Assembly (NCBI GenBank): GCA_028290545.1
Contig: JAQGJP010000073.1
Location: 1-59,285 of the forward strand
DNA length: 59,285 bases
Direction: 5' to 3'
Source of the DNA: Rhizobium sp.
Lineage (GTDB): Bacteria > Pseudomonadota > Alphaproteobacteria > Rhizobiales > Rhizobiaceae
Below the pieces are notes generated by a model, which worked only from the letters and a program-made list of their open reading frames with translations, ran no database searches and had not been told where the DNA came from. Shown here piece by piece: positions 1-9,383 of this stretch (positions are counted from its first letter, which is position 1; each line of letters opens with the position of its first letter). The position numbers were made by a program, and so were the translations under genes.

Positions 1-913
1 ACACCGCTTCGGCGTCCTTGCGCTCCTGGCGCAGGGAGGAAACGCCGCGCGCGGCAACCGCGGCTTCCAGCGTGGTGGCGCCGATGCCCAGCTTTTGAGC
101 TTCGATGACGGACCAGCGCCCGGTGCCCTTCTGGCCCGCTTCGTCGATGATCACATCGACCATGGCCTTGCCCGTCGCCGGATCGGGCTCGGCCAGAACG
201 GCGGCGCTGATCTCGATCAGATAGGACGACAGCCCGCGCGTGTTCCAATCGGCAAAGATCTTGGCCATGTCGGCGGCAGCCAGTCCCAGCCCATCGCGCA
301 TGATGCCATAGACTTCGGCGATCATCTGCATATCGGCATATTCGATGCCGTTGTGGATGGTCTTGACGAAATGGCCGGCGCCATTCTCGCCGAGCCATGC
401 GCAGCAATCCTCGCCCTTGAATTTGGCGGAAATCGACGTCAACACCTTCTCGACACGCTTGTAGGAGGCTTCCGTGCCACCGACCATGATCGACGGGCCG
501 TGGCGGGCGCCCTCTTCGCCACCCGAGACGCCCATGCCGATGAAGGTCAGGCCCGAATCCTTGAGGCCCTCGAAGCGGCGGATCGTATCACGGAAATTGG
601 CATTGCCGGCATCGATGATGATATCGCCAGCCGACAGATAGTTCCGCAACGTTGCTATCAGTTCGTCAACCGGTTCGCCGGCCTTGACCATGATGATCAC
701 CGGCCGCGGTGGACGAATCGAAGCGACGAATTCCTCGAGCGTCTTGGAAGGAACGATGCGATCCTTAAGCACGCCAGCGTCCGCGAAGAACGTGTCTGTC
801 TTATCTGGCGTACGGTTGAAAACCGCGATGCGATTGCCCTTCTCGGCGATGTTGAGCGCGAGATTCGAGCCCATGACCGCGAGCCCTATCAGTCCGATTT
901 CCGCTTGTTCCAT
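1..913 (-). CDS. gnd: 6-phosphogluconate dehydrogenase, N-terminal part (cut by window edge)
   Basis: Oxidative pentose-phosphate enzyme that converts 6-phosphogluconate and NADP+ to ribulose 5-phosphate, CO2 and NADPH in the cytoplasm. The minus-strand reading opens MEQAEIGLIGLAVMGSNLAL, the NADP-binding Rossmann start with the family GLAVMG motif. It continues through GGTEASYKRVEKV and the catalytic-domain stretch with KTIHNGIEYADMQ. About 304 of the usual 470-odd residues are present; the rest lies beyond base 1. The start at 913 has GGGAGA a few bases upstream, and a promoter-like pair lies 40-70 bases further up. Divergent from the SRPBCC/ArsR module. No frameshift was seen in the visible part. 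Confidence 0.95.
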   Translation of the reverse strand, partial: MEQAEIGLIGLAVMGSNLALNIAEKGNRIAVFNRTPDKTDTFFADAGVLKDRIVPSKTLEEFVASIRPPRPVIIMVKAGEPVDELIATLRNYLSAGDIIIDAGNANFRDTIRRFEGLKDSGLTFIGMGVSGGEEGARHGPSIMVGGTEASYKRVEKVLTSISAKFKGEDCCAWLGENGAGHFVKTIHNGIEYADMQMIAEVYGIMRDGLGLAAADMAKIFADWNTRGLSSYLIEISAAVLAEPDPATGKAMVDVIIDEAGQKGTGRWSVIEAQKLGIGATTLEAAVAARGVSSLRQERKDAEAV

Positions 914-953
914 GCCGGTCTCCCTTGCATATTTTCGGTCGTTGTTGGCCGGG

Positions 954-983
954 ACTATAGGCGGGGGCAAGCCCGCGAAGCAA
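954..983 (-). promoter_or_regulatory. Candidate promoter of gnd
   Basis: On the minus strand TTGCTT (978-983) and TATAGT (954-959) are separated by 18 bases, a sigma70-like pair about 40 bases upstream of the gnd start. Seen by eye only. Confidence 0.45.
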
Positions 984-1273
984 GGCCATTTGTCTTTGTT
1001 CCCAAACAGAAACCGCCTGTTATTTCGACATTGCCTGGCGCCTTGATCGACATCGAGTTCCGCGAAAAAAGCCCCCGTTGTCGTGTCACCGAAGTCTGCA
1101 TTCATGTGGGCAAAGACGCCCTCCGGGAACCTAGCGGCTTTGCGCCCGAACCGACACGACAGCCGGGTCAAGTCACTACAAGGCGTCGGCATCTCAGACC
1201 ATCGAGCCTGGCGCGAAGGTCGACAAATATGCGGGTCTCGCTTCAAGCCGGTCTGTCGTCGGAAATACAGGTA

Positions 1274-1301
1274 TTGACTTATATAAATGCGTACTTATAT
1301 T
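1274..1301 (+). promoter_or_regulatory. Promoter with embedded ArsR-type operator
   Basis: TTGACT (1274-1279) and TATATT (1296-1301) have a 16-base spacer. Between and over them lies the inverted repeat ATATAA-N8-TTATAT (1281-1300). An operator covering the spacer and the -10 box is the usual layout for an autorepressing ArsR-family regulator, and the downstream operon encodes one at 1979. Confidence 0.55.
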
Positions 1302-1331
1302 TCGGCCATGGCAACATCCGGGAGGACGCAG

Positions 1332-1979
1332 ATGGACGATCTCACGCACTATCTCGGCGCCGTCGTGCGGACGGTCAGGAAGGTCGATCGCGACGGCCAG
1401 TTGGCACGCGTGGTGCTGGCGACGCGCACCTATCCCACCGACATTGCCGATCTTTGGGATGCGCTGACGAATATCGGGCGAATTCCCCGCTGGTTCCTGC
1501 CGATCTCGGGCGAGCTGAGGCTCGGCGGCCGCTACCAGCTCGAAGGCAATGCCGGCGGCGAGATCACCGAATGCCAACCACCGAAGCATCTGGCTCTGAC
1601 CTGGGAATACGGCGGCAATATCAGCTGGGTCACGGTGACACTCCAAGCCGAAACCGACAGCCGCACGATGTTGACGCTCGAACATGCCGCACATGTGCCG
1701 GATGATTTCTGGGAGAAATTCGGTGCGGGTGCCACGGGTGTGGGATGGGACCTCGGTCTGATGGGCCTCGCCCTGCACATCGAGAAGCGAGCAACGACGC
1801 CACCGGAAGAAAACGCCGCCTGGATGGCCTCCGAGGACGGGAGGAATTTCATGCGGCTCAGCAGCGATCACTGGTGCGTTGCGTCGATAGAGGATGGCGA
1901 GGATGGCGCATGGGCGCGCGCCGCGGCCGAACGCACGCGACAGTTCTACAGCGGCGAAGGCCCGGAGGAACCCGGATAA
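1332..1979 (+). CDS. SRPBCC/AHSA1-family protein
   Basis: A 215-residue protein of the START/AHSA1 superfamily, small cavity-forming folds that bind hydrophobic ligands. The N-terminal half reads as a polyketide cyclase/AHSA1 domain (VVLATRTYPTDIADLWDAL, then IPRWFLPISGELRLGGRYQL and the LTWEYGG strand). The C-terminal 80 residues are longer than the basic domain. The start at 1332 was chosen because GGGAGGAC lies just upstream; a longer in-frame version from 1287 lacks a good ribosome site. Its stop overlaps the ArsR start (TAATG), so the two are translationally coupled. Such pairs are common in alphaproteobacteria; the ligand is unknown. Confidence 0.85.
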   Translation: MDDLTHYLGAVVRTVRKVDRDGQLARVVLATRTYPTDIADLWDALTNIGRIPRWFLPISGELRLGGRYQLEGNAGGEITECQPPKHLALTWEYGGNISWVTVTLQAETDSRTMLTLEHAAHVPDDFWEKFGAGATGVGWDLGLMGLALHIEKRATTPPEENAAWMASEDGRNFMRLSSDHWCVASIEDGEDGAWARAAAERTRQFYSGEGPEEPG

Positions 1980-2308
1980 TGCACGCTTTCGACATCCTCG
2001 GTGATCCTGTCCGCCGCCGCATCCTTGAACTTATCGGCGAGGCCGAGCGCTCCTCCGGGGATGTCGTCGAGGTTATCCAGCGAGAATTCGGCATTACCCA
2101 GGCTGCCGTTTCCCAGCATCTGCGTGTGCTACGAGAGAACGGTTTCGCATTCGTCCGCCCCTCAGGGACAAGACGTATCTACTCGCTGGATGTCAGGCCG
2201 CTGCAGGAGGTCGACCTTTGGCTCGATCAGTTCCGACGCTTCTGGGGTCAACGGCTCGAAGCACTGGCGACAGAAATCGCCCGCGGCAAACGCAACAAGA
2301 TCGACTGA
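1979..2308 (+). CDS. ArsR-family transcriptional regulator
   Basis: A 109-residue winged-helix repressor. MHAFDILGDPVRRRILELI is the family's first helix pair. ITQAAVSQHLRVLRENGFAF is the recognition helix, and RRIYSL is in the wing. The metal-binding ELCVCDL-type motif of true ArsR proteins is absent, so it probably senses something other than arsenic; this is the subgroup usually paired with AHSA1 proteins. It overlaps the preceding gene by one base. The inverted repeat in the upstream promoter is its likely operator. The C-terminus is lysine/arginine-rich. Confidence 0.9.
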   Translation: MHAFDILGDPVRRRILELIGEAERSSGDVVEVIQREFGITQAAVSQHLRVLRENGFAFVRPSGTRRIYSLDVRPLQEVDLWLDQFRRFWGQRLEALATEIARGKRNKID

Positions 2309-2328
2309 CGGCTCATGGAGGATATCAA

Positions 2329-2730
2329 ATGGCTGTAATGGCTGCAAAAATTATTCACATTTCGATCGCACGAGACTGGCGCGAAGTTTATGCCTACGCG
2401 TCACAACCCGAGAATATGCCGATTTGGGCATCCGGGCTCGCATCGGGCCTGAAAGCAGATGGCGAGGACTGGATCGCCGATGGCGGGCCGGTCGGGGAGG
2501 TTCGCGTTCACTTCACGCCGCCGAACGATCTGGGCGTCATCGATCATGAAGTCAGCCTGCAGAATGGGGTGAAGGTGCAGAATGCCCTGCGTGTCGTACC
2601 GAATGGCGATGGGGCGGAAGTGATGTTCACGTTGCTCCGGCAATCGGGCATGGACGACACAGCCTTTGCCGCCGATGCGCGCCATGTCGAAAAAGATCTG
2701 GCAACCCTGAAAGAATTACTGGAAAAGTGA
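2329..2730 (+). CDS. SRPBCC-family (polyketide cyclase-like) protein
   Basis: A 133-residue single-domain protein. The START-fold signature IIHISIARDWREVYAYASQP is followed by a W at the position common in this family (MPIWASGL). The C-terminal helix DARHVEKDLATLKELLEK closes the cavity in SRPBCC proteins. The start at 2329 has GGAGGA seven bases upstream; an upstream extension in the same frame overlaps arsR and was not used. It lies 20 bases after arsR, so it is the third gene of the module. Ligand and role unknown. Confidence 0.8.
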   Translation: MAVMAAKIIHISIARDWREVYAYASQPENMPIWASGLASGLKADGEDWIADGGPVGEVRVHFTPPNDLGVIDHEVSLQNGVKVQNALRVVPNGDGAEVMFTLLRQSGMDDTAFAADARHVEKDLATLKELLEK

Positions 2731-2858
2731 TTGTTAACGGGGCGACGAACGCTCTGCGTCAAGGCCGGTTCGGTGACGGTGCCCGGCGCATCGTCCGGAC
2801 ATCTCCATCAGAACTATCGCATGCTTCAGTCTCGCTTTCCCTGTATCCGCCTGTCGTC

Positions 2859-2886
2859 GTTCCCCATGTCGTCAGGCATGGGGAAC
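2859..2886. terminator. Hairpin after the SRPBCC/ArsR operon
   Basis: GTTCCCCATG and CATGGGGAAC form a perfect 10-base stem with an 8-base loop, 130 bases past the last gene and before the convergent gene at 2965. There is no clear U-run, so it may be a weak terminator or simply an intergenic palindrome. Confidence 0.4.
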
Positions 2887-2964
2887 TGATCCAGCGGAAC
2901 ATATTTCATCGCATGAAAAACTCCGTGAATTTTTATCTGTGTGCAGAAATTCGCCGGTCCGCGA

Positions 2965-3354
2965 TTACTTGAGATAAAAAACGGTACGGCCGTTGAATGC
3001 CGTGGCGCTGCCGATGATATTCTGGATCTGCACGCCGTGCTGGCGAAGCTCCGAAGCCAGGTCGGGATTGCTGTTTATCGAAGCCCGGAGGGCTTCAAGG
3101 GCATCCCGGGTGGCGGCAGCCTTGATGGTTCCGGCAGCACCCCTGCTGATCTCGCCAAGGCGGACGATGGTGAACGAATCAGGACGGGAATAGGTCGAGT
3201 TCGCACCCTGATAGCCGAAGGAGACCTCGTGCCGGAAAGCATTCTGAGCCTTTTCGCGCTCCTGGAGCGACGGGCCATGATCGGCGGCAAAGGCCGAGCC
3301 AGAGACAAGAACGGCTACGGCGAGAGCGGCAGCACCGAAAATATTGTGACGCAT
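2965..3354 (-). CDS. Small secreted protein of unknown function
   Basis: 129 residues. The first 23 form a clean Sec signal peptide ending VSGSAFAAD (predicted cut after AFA). The mature part is soluble, with no membrane segment and no cysteine, and has two alanine-rich helices (around residues 68-110). I do not recognise the family. It is probably periplasmic and is monocistronic, with AT-rich DNA upstream (3355-3575). The glutaminase gene lies further upstream on the same strand with a separate promoter region. Confidence 0.7.
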   Translation of the reverse strand: MRHNIFGAAALAVAVLVSGSAFAADHGPSLQEREKAQNAFRHEVSFGYQGANSTYSRPDSFTIVRLGEISRGAAGTIKAAATRDALEALRASINSNPDLASELRQHGVQIQNIIGSATAFNGRTVFYLK

Positions 3355-3575
3355 TGTAGACTCCTATTGTTCAATATTTGTTGACAATCAGAAACATCAA
3401 TCGTTCTGACCATTGACAATTAGGATCTCGAAATGCGCCCTTCAAGGTTCTGCCTGAAAAAAACTTCACGATTTCATGAAATATCTTTTTGAACATTGAT
3501 TTTATTGCTATTTTTATCAAGCGTCATAAAAGAGTCATATGTTCCATTAACTTAGAATAAGTCTAAACAATTGAC

Positions 3576-4511
3576 TTAATTGCGACCGGCACCAAAAATT
3601 GACCATCCTGTCCGCTTTGCAAGGCTTTCCAACGCTCGGGTGCCTGTCGCGGAATTGCCGTTGGCATTCAATCCGGGCGACCAGACGGCGATCGCCGCCT
3701 TGCCGGGCGCAATGGCCAGAATCCCGCCACCGACACCGCTTTTCCCCGGCAGCCCGACGCGAAACGCGAAGTCGCCCGAGGCGTCGTAGTGGCCGCAGGT
3801 CAGCATCAGGGCATTGATGCGGCGGGCGCGTTCCGCGGAGACCGCGCCATGGCCACTTCGTGACAATCGGCCGTTATTGGCAAGGAAAAGCCCCGCCTTG
3901 GCGAGTTGCACGCAGTTCATCGACAGGGCGCATTGATGGAAATAAACCCCGAGCGTCTTCTCGACCGGATTGTGGATATTGGAGAAGGCAAGCATGTAAT
4001 TGGCGAGCGCCGCATTGCGAAATCCTGTCAGCTGTTCGGAACGTGCGACCTCAGCGTCGATGGTGATGCTGTCATCGTCGGTGAGGTAGCGGATGAAGCT
4101 CAGGATTTCGCCAAGGGTCTCCTTGGGTTGATGCCCGGAAAGCAGCGTATCGGCGACGACGATCGCCCCGGCATTGATGAACGGATTGCGCGGTATGCCA
4201 TGCTCGTTTTCCAGCTGGACGATAGAGTTGAACGGCGTCCCGGAGGGCTCTCGCCCGACCCGTTTCCAGAGCCCCTCGCCGATCCGGCCCAAGGCCAGTG
4301 TCAGCGTGAAAACCTTGGAAATACTCTGGATGGAGAAGGCTTCGGTGGCGTCGCCGATCATATGGACGTCGCCGTCAACGGTGACGACCGCCATGCCGAA
4401 TTTCTTCGGATCGATCTTGGCAAGCGCCGGAATGTAATTGGCGACCTTGCCTTCGCCGATGAAGGGTTCGATGTCCGCATGCACAGAAGCGAGCAATTCA
4501 TCCAGTTGCAC
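3576..4511 (-). CDS. glsA: Glutaminase
   Basis: Hydrolyses L-glutamine to glutamate and ammonia in the cytoplasm. 311 residues, the normal size for the beta-lactamase-like glutaminase family. The catalytic Ser-x-x-Lys is S63-I-S-K66, followed by [17 protein letters not shown], the family's substrate-binding stretch. The C-terminal half carries [26 protein letters not shown], which is strongly conserved in GlsA. It has its own 150-base upstream region, so it is probably monocistronic. Confidence 0.95.
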   Translation of the reverse strand: MQLDELLASVHADIEPFIGEGKVANYIPALAKIDPKKFGMAVVTVDGDVHMIGDATEAFSIQSISKVFTLTLALGRIGEGLWKRVGREPSGTPFNSIVQLENEHGIPRNPFINAGAIVVADTLLSGHQPKETLGEILSFIRYLTDDDSITIDAEVARSEQLTGFRNAALANYMLAFSNIHNPVEKTLGVYFHQCALSMNCVQLAKAGLFLANNGRLSRSGHGAVSAERARRINALMLTCGHYDASGDFAFRVGLPGKSGVGGGILAIAPGKAAIAVWSPGLNANGNSATGTRALESLAKRTGWSIFGAGRN

Positions 4512-4664
4512 GGGCAGGCTCCATGTTCGATTACCGCAGTCTTAGCGGGATTCTGGCCGACGAAGAAGAGCGATAGCCGGATGGCAGCCATGCTGGTGCG
4601 TGTTGCGCCCAAATGGAAACAGCCGCCGAGATGCCTGTCGGCGGCGGTGTCAATGCCAACAGAA

Positions 4665-5093
4665 TTAGCGGCTGACGATAACCTTGGTGTTGCCAAGCCC
4701 ATTCTTCTGCGCCAGGCCGAAGAAAATCGCAGCGTTGTCGGGATGCAGGCGGATGCAGCCATGCGAAGCCGGACGTCCCAGGCGCTTCAGGTCAAAGGTG
4801 GCGTGAACGGCATAGCCGCCATTGAAGAAGATCGCATAGGGCATCGGCGCATTGTCATACTTGCGCGAGCGATGATGCCGCGACGCAAGATAGGCGCGCC
4901 AGGCACCTGTCGGCGTCACATAGCCCTTGCGCGCCGTCGATACCTTCCACCGATACTTGACCCAGCCGTTTTCGGTGACCGTCATGGTTTGTTTGGATAT
5001 ATTGATCCGTGCTACAATCGTTCCGGCTTCACCGACCTGCGCCATGATGCAAAACGAAAAAAGGGCCATGACGGCCACAAGCAATTTCCGCAT
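4665..5093 (-). CDS. L,D-transpeptidase (YkuD domain), secreted
   Basis: 142 residues with a signal peptide (about 1-23, ending GEAG). The YkuD domain makes up almost the whole mature protein. The catalytic motif is intact: H97 in the AVHATF strand and SHGCIRLH at 110-117, with C113 the nucleophile. These periplasmic enzymes form 3-3 peptidoglycan crosslinks or attach outer-membrane proteins to the wall; rhizobia have many paralogues and the exact role cannot be told from sequence. Stand-alone gene between glsA and the cob cluster. Confidence 0.9.
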   Translation of the reverse strand: MRKLLVAVMALFSFCIMAQVGEAGTIVARINISKQTMTVTENGWVKYRWKVSTARKGYVTPTGAWRAYLASRHHRSRKYDNAPMPYAIFFNGGYAVHATFDLKRLGRPASHGCIRLHPDNAAIFFGLAQKNGLGNTKVIVSR

Positions 5094-5246
5094 ATCATTC
5101 TTCCCCTTTTACTGGCGCGACATCCCCTGCGCCTCCGTTTGAGAAGACATGCTTAGTCTATACTTCAATAGATCGACTTAAAAAGCGTGGTAAAATAAGG
5201 CTAAATCGTGTCCGAGCTAGAATATCAGCCCGTGTTTCGAGAGACC

Positions 5247-6227
5247 TTAACAAAAAGGCAGGAGTAACAAAACTGTAAGCGGCACTGCGAGGTTGAATAC
5301 TGTGCAGGCGGAGCCATATACCGAAATCGCCTGATCAATATCTTGAGCACCGATATCCCTTCGCCCCGCACCATTCTGCATCGGCTCCTGAACCCTCTCG
5401 CCGGCATAGATCCGCGGACCGGCGAGCGCCACGTCGATCGCGCCCGCCATTGCCGATTCGGGCCAGCCGGAATTGGGCGAACGATGCAGTCCGTGATCGG
5501 TGAATGCCACGTGCAGCGAGCGGCCTGCGGCCCGCCTGCCGCGTTCAATCCAGGCCCCGGCCGCAATCAGCACAGCCGACAATCGCGCCGCGGGCCAGTT
5601 GGCGATATCGTCGAGCCTTGCGGATGCCCAGCCGAAATGCAGATAGCGGTGCGTCTTGTGGCCGATCATGGAATCAGCGGTATTCAGCATCTTGTAAGCA
5701 AACAGGCCCGGCAGCCCGAACACCGCATAGAACAGGGCTGGAGCGATGACGCCGTCGGAGAAGTTCTCGGCCAGCGTCTCGATCGCCGCACGGCAGATGG
5801 CCGGCTGGTCGAGCACATCGGGATCGCGGCCCACGACCATCGACACGGCACGCCGTCCGCCGTCGAGTCCCCCTTTCCGCAAGCCAGTGGCGACCGCAGC
5901 GACATGGTCGGACAAGCTCTTCTGTGCCAGCAGAACCGCAACGATCAGGATTTCGACGAGCGTCCCGAAATGCCCGGCATAGGAAAGCGCGCGATGGATC
6001 ATCCAGCCGGCGAGCACGCTGGCGATCAACAATGCCAGGATGGTCATTATGCCATAGGCGCGACGGTCCTTGTCGCCCAGACCCTTGCCGTTGAACTGCT
6101 TGTCGAAAAAGGCGATCGCCTTGCCGAACAGCACCACTGGATGCGGGACTTTCGCCCATAACCAGTTCGGATCGCCGACGACCCGATCGATCAGCAGCGC
6201 GATGGACAGATTGAGCAGTGTCAGCAT
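5247..6227 (-). CDS. cobD: Adenosylcobinamide-phosphate synthase
   Basis: CobD/CbiB membrane protein that attaches the aminopropanol-phosphate arm to adenosylcobyric acid in cobalamin synthesis. 326 residues. The start ALLIDRVVGDPNWLWAKVPHPVV is the family signature, followed by several membrane segments (near residues 55-75, 85-105 and the extreme C-terminus). The conserved NFSDGVIAPALFYAVFGLPG is present. The start overlaps the cobC stop by one base (TAATG). Last gene of a tightly packed cobA-B-C-D operon. It probably works with CobC, which supplies the linker chemistry. Confidence 0.93.
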   Translation of the reverse strand: MLTLLNLSIALLIDRVVGDPNWLWAKVPHPVVLFGKAIAFFDKQFNGKGLGDKDRRAYGIMTILALLIASVLAGWMIHRALSYAGHFGTLVEILIVAVLLAQKSLSDHVAAVATGLRKGGLDGGRRAVSMVVGRDPDVLDQPAICRAAIETLAENFSDGVIAPALFYAVFGLPGLFAYKMLNTADSMIGHKTHRYLHFGWASARLDDIANWPAARLSAVLIAAGAWIERGRRAAGRSLHVAFTDHGLHRSPNSGWPESAMAGAIDVALAGPRIYAGERVQEPMQNGAGRRDIGAQDIDQAISVYGSACTVFNLAVPLTVLLLLPFC

Positions 6228-7255
6228 TATGATCCGAAAGAAGCCAATGCCGAAGCCAGCTTCCGGTCCCCCTGTTCATCCGCTACCAGCCCGACCCTCA
6301 GCCAATCGGGCGCATAGTCGAATTTCCGGACCAGTATATGAGCGCGGGCCAGATGTTCAAAGAGGCCGGCGGCTTTTTCATGCGCGACGAGCGCGAAAAG
6401 TTCCGTGCCGCCGGCGACGGTCAGTCCGCCAACCGTCAGTACCGTTTGCAATGCGGCGCGCCGCGCTTTGATAGCCGCCAGTATCGGCGTCCGGTCCGAT
6501 CGCATCAATTCCGTGGCCAGATACAGTGCCGGGCCAGAGACTGCCCAAGGGCCGAGTTCCGTTTCGATGGTTTCTAGAACTGCAGCGGGCGCAAAGACAA
6601 AGCCCAGCCGCAGACCCGCCATGCCGAAGAACTTGCCGAAGGAACGGCTGACGGTTAGGCCCGGCATTTCGGCAGCTTGGCGCGCGACACTCAGTTCCGG
6701 CCGGGCATCGCCAAAGGCTTCATCGACGTGGAGGTGACCGCTTTGCGCCTTCATGCGGGCATGGATGGCAAGAAGGTCTGCGCGCGAGAACGTTCTTCCG
6801 TCGGGATTGTTCGGATTGACGAGGACCAGCGTGCCGTGATCAGGGCGGATATCCTCAACCGAGCGGATCGCATCGACCTGGAGCCCGGCCTTTCGGAAGC
6901 AATGCGCATATTCGCCGTAGGTCGGTGACAGAATGGCCACAGGGCGGCCTTGCGGCACCAGCTTCGGCAGGATCTGGATGAAGGATTGGGTGCCTGGAAC
7001 CGGGAGAGGAAGAACAACATCGGCAGAGGAGGATGAAACTTTCGAGCCACAACAGAAATACCAGTCCCGTGCTGCCGCCCGCGCCGCATCGACCAGCCCA
7101 CGATCCGGCAACCGGTTCCAGATTTCCGCCGGTATCTCCGGTAATTCAGGTGTGTTGGGATTGATGCCGGTCGACAGATCGAGCCATTCGTCCGATCCGC
7201 CACCATAGGCGGCGATGGCCACAGACAGCCCGCCGCCATGCGCGATGCCAGCCAT
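6227..7255 (-). CDS. cobC: CobC, PLP-dependent threonine-phosphate decarboxylase-like enzyme
   Basis: Fold-type I aminotransferase relative. It is thought to make (R)-1-amino-2-propanol phosphate, the linker attached by CobD. 342 residues from the start MAGIAHGGG at 7255. The PLP-lysine motif is SRSFGKFFGMAGLRLGF, and LVNPNNPDGR is the asparagine motif for the cofactor ring. The start at 7255 gives a one-base overlap with the cobB stop (TGATG) and removes a 21-residue extension that would run into cobB. It lies between cobB and cobD. Confidence 0.92.
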   Translation of the reverse strand: MAGIAHGGGLSVAIAAYGGGSDEWLDLSTGINPNTPELPEIPAEIWNRLPDRGLVDAARAAARDWYFCCGSKVSSSSADVVLPLPVPGTQSFIQILPKLVPQGRPVAILSPTYGEYAHCFRKAGLQVDAIRSVEDIRPDHGTLVLVNPNNPDGRTFSRADLLAIHARMKAQSGHLHVDEAFGDARPELSVARQAAEMPGLTVSRSFGKFFGMAGLRLGFVFAPAAVLETIETELGPWAVSGPALYLATELMRSDRTPILAAIKARRAALQTVLTVGGLTVAGGTELFALVAHEKAAGLFEHLARAHILVRKFDYAPDWLRVGLVADEQGDRKLASALASFGS

Positions 7256-8547
7256 CAGGCCGCTGCCCCGGCGAGATCGATCATATGCATATAGGAACCG
7301 GACACATTGCCCCGGCAAAGTCCTGCCGGACCCACCATTTCGCCGGCCGCATCGAAGGCATCGAACAGTCGTTCGGCCTGGCCTTCGCGAACGATGGTCG
7401 AATAGTGGAATTCATGCGCGGTCAGATCCATGCCCGTATATGGTCCGGCAAGCGCTTTCACGCGACGATAGCCGAGATGCCGTTTGCGGGCTGCGAACGA
7501 GGTGCTGAGGGGCAGAAGGCCAAGCATCGGATGGCTGGTGCCTGACGCATCGACAAGGTCCTCCCCCAGAGTCATGTAGCCGCCGCACTCGCCATAGATC
7601 GTCGCGCCTGATGCAGCGCGCTCCTTCATGCCGTGACGGAAGGTCCCCGCCTGGCTCAATCGGCCGGCATGCAATTCCGGATAGCCACCGGGCAGAAAAA
7701 CCGCGTCAGCCGAAGCATCAGGCGCTTCATCCGCGAGCGGCGAAAACCAGGAAATCTCGGCGCCATCCGCCCGCCAGCCATCGACGAGATGCGGGTAGGT
7801 GAAGGCAAAGGCCTCGTCGCGGGCCACCGCGATCCGGCTGCCGAGCGGCGGAATGCGGCAGAGCAGATTTTGGGGATCTGCGACATCGCGCTCCGCCAGT
7901 GTCGTCAGACTTTCGATGTCGCAGCAGCGCGCCACCATATCCGCCGCATGTTCCATAAAGGCCTCGATGCCATCGATCTCGCCGGCCTGCACCAGCCCCA
8001 GATGCCGTTCGGGCAGACCCAGTTGCCTGTCCTGCGGGATCACGCCGACAATAGGAATACCCGAGCCGGCAAGCCCTGCCCTCAGCATCGATTCGTGCCG
8101 GGCGCTGCCGACCCGGTTCAGGATCAGCCCGGCGATGGTCACGTGGGGATCGTAGGCCGCATAACCGCGCACCAGAGCGCCGACCGAATGCGACATGCGG
8201 GCGCAATCGACCACCAGCACGACCGAAAGCCCGAGCATCCTGGCAAGGCTGGCGGGCGACCCGGTATGGTCAGCCGCACCATCGTAAAGCCCCATCATCG
8301 CTTCGATGACCAATAGGCCCTGCACTACGCCCTGCGCTGCGAGCAATTCCGGCCGCATCGCCCAGGGATCGAAATTCAGGCATTCGCGACCGCAGGCGAT
8401 CTTGTGGAAAGCCGGATCGATATAGTCGGGCCCGGCCTTGCCAGGCTTGACCGCGATGCCCTGATTGCGAAGCGCGCGCAAAAGCCCCAGTGTCACCGTG
8501 GTCTTGCCGGAGCCCGATGTCGGCGCCGCGATCAGCAGGCCGCTCAT
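7255..8547 (-). CDS. cobB: Hydrogenobyrinic acid a,c-diamide synthase
   Basis: Glutamine- and ATP-dependent amidase that amidates the a and c side chains of hydrogenobyrinate, the step before cobalt insertion by CobNST. 430 residues. The P-loop-like APTSGSGKTT is at 8-17, and KAGPDYIDP follows. The C-terminal type 1 glutaminase domain has its nucleophile C321 in YGECGGYMTLGE. The start overlaps the cobA stop by four bases (ATGA). It pairs functionally with cobN elsewhere in the window, both belonging to the late-cobalt (aerobic) route. Confidence 0.95.
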   Translation of the reverse strand: MSGLLIAAPTSGSGKTTVTLGLLRALRNQGIAVKPGKAGPDYIDPAFHKIACGRECLNFDPWAMRPELLAAQGVVQGLLVIEAMMGLYDGAADHTGSPASLARMLGLSVVLVVDCARMSHSVGALVRGYAAYDPHVTIAGLILNRVGSARHESMLRAGLAGSGIPIVGVIPQDRQLGLPERHLGLVQAGEIDGIEAFMEHAADMVARCCDIESLTTLAERDVADPQNLLCRIPPLGSRIAVARDEAFAFTYPHLVDGWRADGAEISWFSPLADEAPDASADAVFLPGGYPELHAGRLSQAGTFRHGMKERAASGATIYGECGGYMTLGEDLVDASGTSHPMLGLLPLSTSFAARKRHLGYRRVKALAGPYTGMDLTAHEFHYSTIVREGQAERLFDAFDAAGEMVGPAGLCRGNVSGSYMHMIDLAGAAA

Positions 8548-9383
8548 GCGTGATCCTTCAGGCCGCGCGAGCCCATTGGGTCACCGATCAGCACTTTGCC
8601 GTTGAGCGCGCCGAGCCAATCGAGCCCGTCCCGCAGCCGCACCACCTCGCCGACCACCACGATCGCCGGTGGCTCCAGCCGTGCGCTGGCGATATCCTGC
8701 TCCGCATCCGCAAGTGTCGTTTCGAGCACCTGCTGCGCCTCGGTTGCGGCATTGCAGACGAAGGCGACGGGCTCGGACGGATGCCGCCCCGCCGCGATCA
8801 GCTGGCGCGCAATCTCGCCCATATGCTTCATCGCCATATACATGACAATCACCGGCGAGCCGCGGCTGATGGCGTCCCAGTCGATCCTGTCGGGCACCAG
8901 GCCGGAGGAATCATGGCCGGTGAGGAATGTCACGGTGTGGTTGATCTCGCGATGCGTAACCGGAATGCCGGCATAGGCCAACCCGCCGATGCCGGCGGTG
9001 ATGCCCGGCACGATACGGAACGGAATTCCGTGATCGACCAGGGTCAGGGCTTCTTCGCCGCCACGTCCGAACACCAGCGGATCGCCACCCTTCAGCCTCA
9101 GCACGCGTTTGCCGGACCGTGCCAGTTCCACCAGCCGGAGCGAGATATCGCGCTGCTTTGACGATGGCTTGCCGCCCCGCTTGCCGGCATATTCGAACAC
9201 GGCGCCGTCGCGGGCCATCTTCAGGCAGGATTCATCGACCAGCGCATCGTAGACGATAATGTCGGCTTCGCGCAGCGCCTTGACGGCGAGCAAGGTCAGC
9301 AGACCGGGATCGCCGGGGCCCGCGCCGGTCAGCCAAACGGTTCCGGGCAGGAATGCCGGGAGATTGGAAAATACGTCGTCCAT
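8544..9383 (-). CDS. cobA: Uroporphyrinogen-III C-methyltransferase
   Basis: SAM-dependent enzyme that makes precorrin-2 from uroporphyrinogen III, the branch point to B12 (and siroheme). Both family signatures are present: VWLTGAGPGDPGLLTLLAVK near the start and VLRLKGGDPLVFGRGGEE in the middle. About 279 residues. I chose ATG at 9383 (MDDVFSNLP) rather than a TTG 36 bases upstream because the shorter form matches family length. First gene of cobA-B-C-D. No B12 riboswitch precedes it; instead a nested palindrome with an FNR-like core lies about 170 bases upstream (9543-9582). Confidence 0.95.
   Translation of the reverse strand: MDDVFSNLPAFLPGTVWLTGAGPGDPGLLTLLAVKALREADIIVYDALVDESCLKMARDGAVFEYAGKRGGKPSSKQRDISLRLVELARSGKRVLRLKGGDPLVFGRGGEEALTLVDHGIPFRIVPGITAGIGGLAYAGIPVTHREINHTVTFLTGHDSSGLVPDRIDWDAISRGSPVIVMYMAMKHMGEIARQLIAAGRHPSEPVAFVCNAATEAQQVLETTLADAEQDIASARLEPPAIVVVGEVVRLRDGLDWLGALNGKVLIGDPMGSRGLKDHA

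Larger units (their letters stand above)
914..1331. other. Intergenic region between gnd and the SRPBCC/ArsR module
   Basis: 418 bases with no recognisable gene. It holds the leftward gnd promoter candidate (954-983) and the rightward promoter/operator (1274-1301). Open frames crossing it have no family resemblance and no ribosome binding site. Confidence 0.6.

Noticed and set aside
95..1705. 536-codon plus-strand frame crossing gnd
   Set aside because: Antisense to the clear 6-phosphogluconate dehydrogenase reading and runs through the promoter region into the SRPBCC gene.
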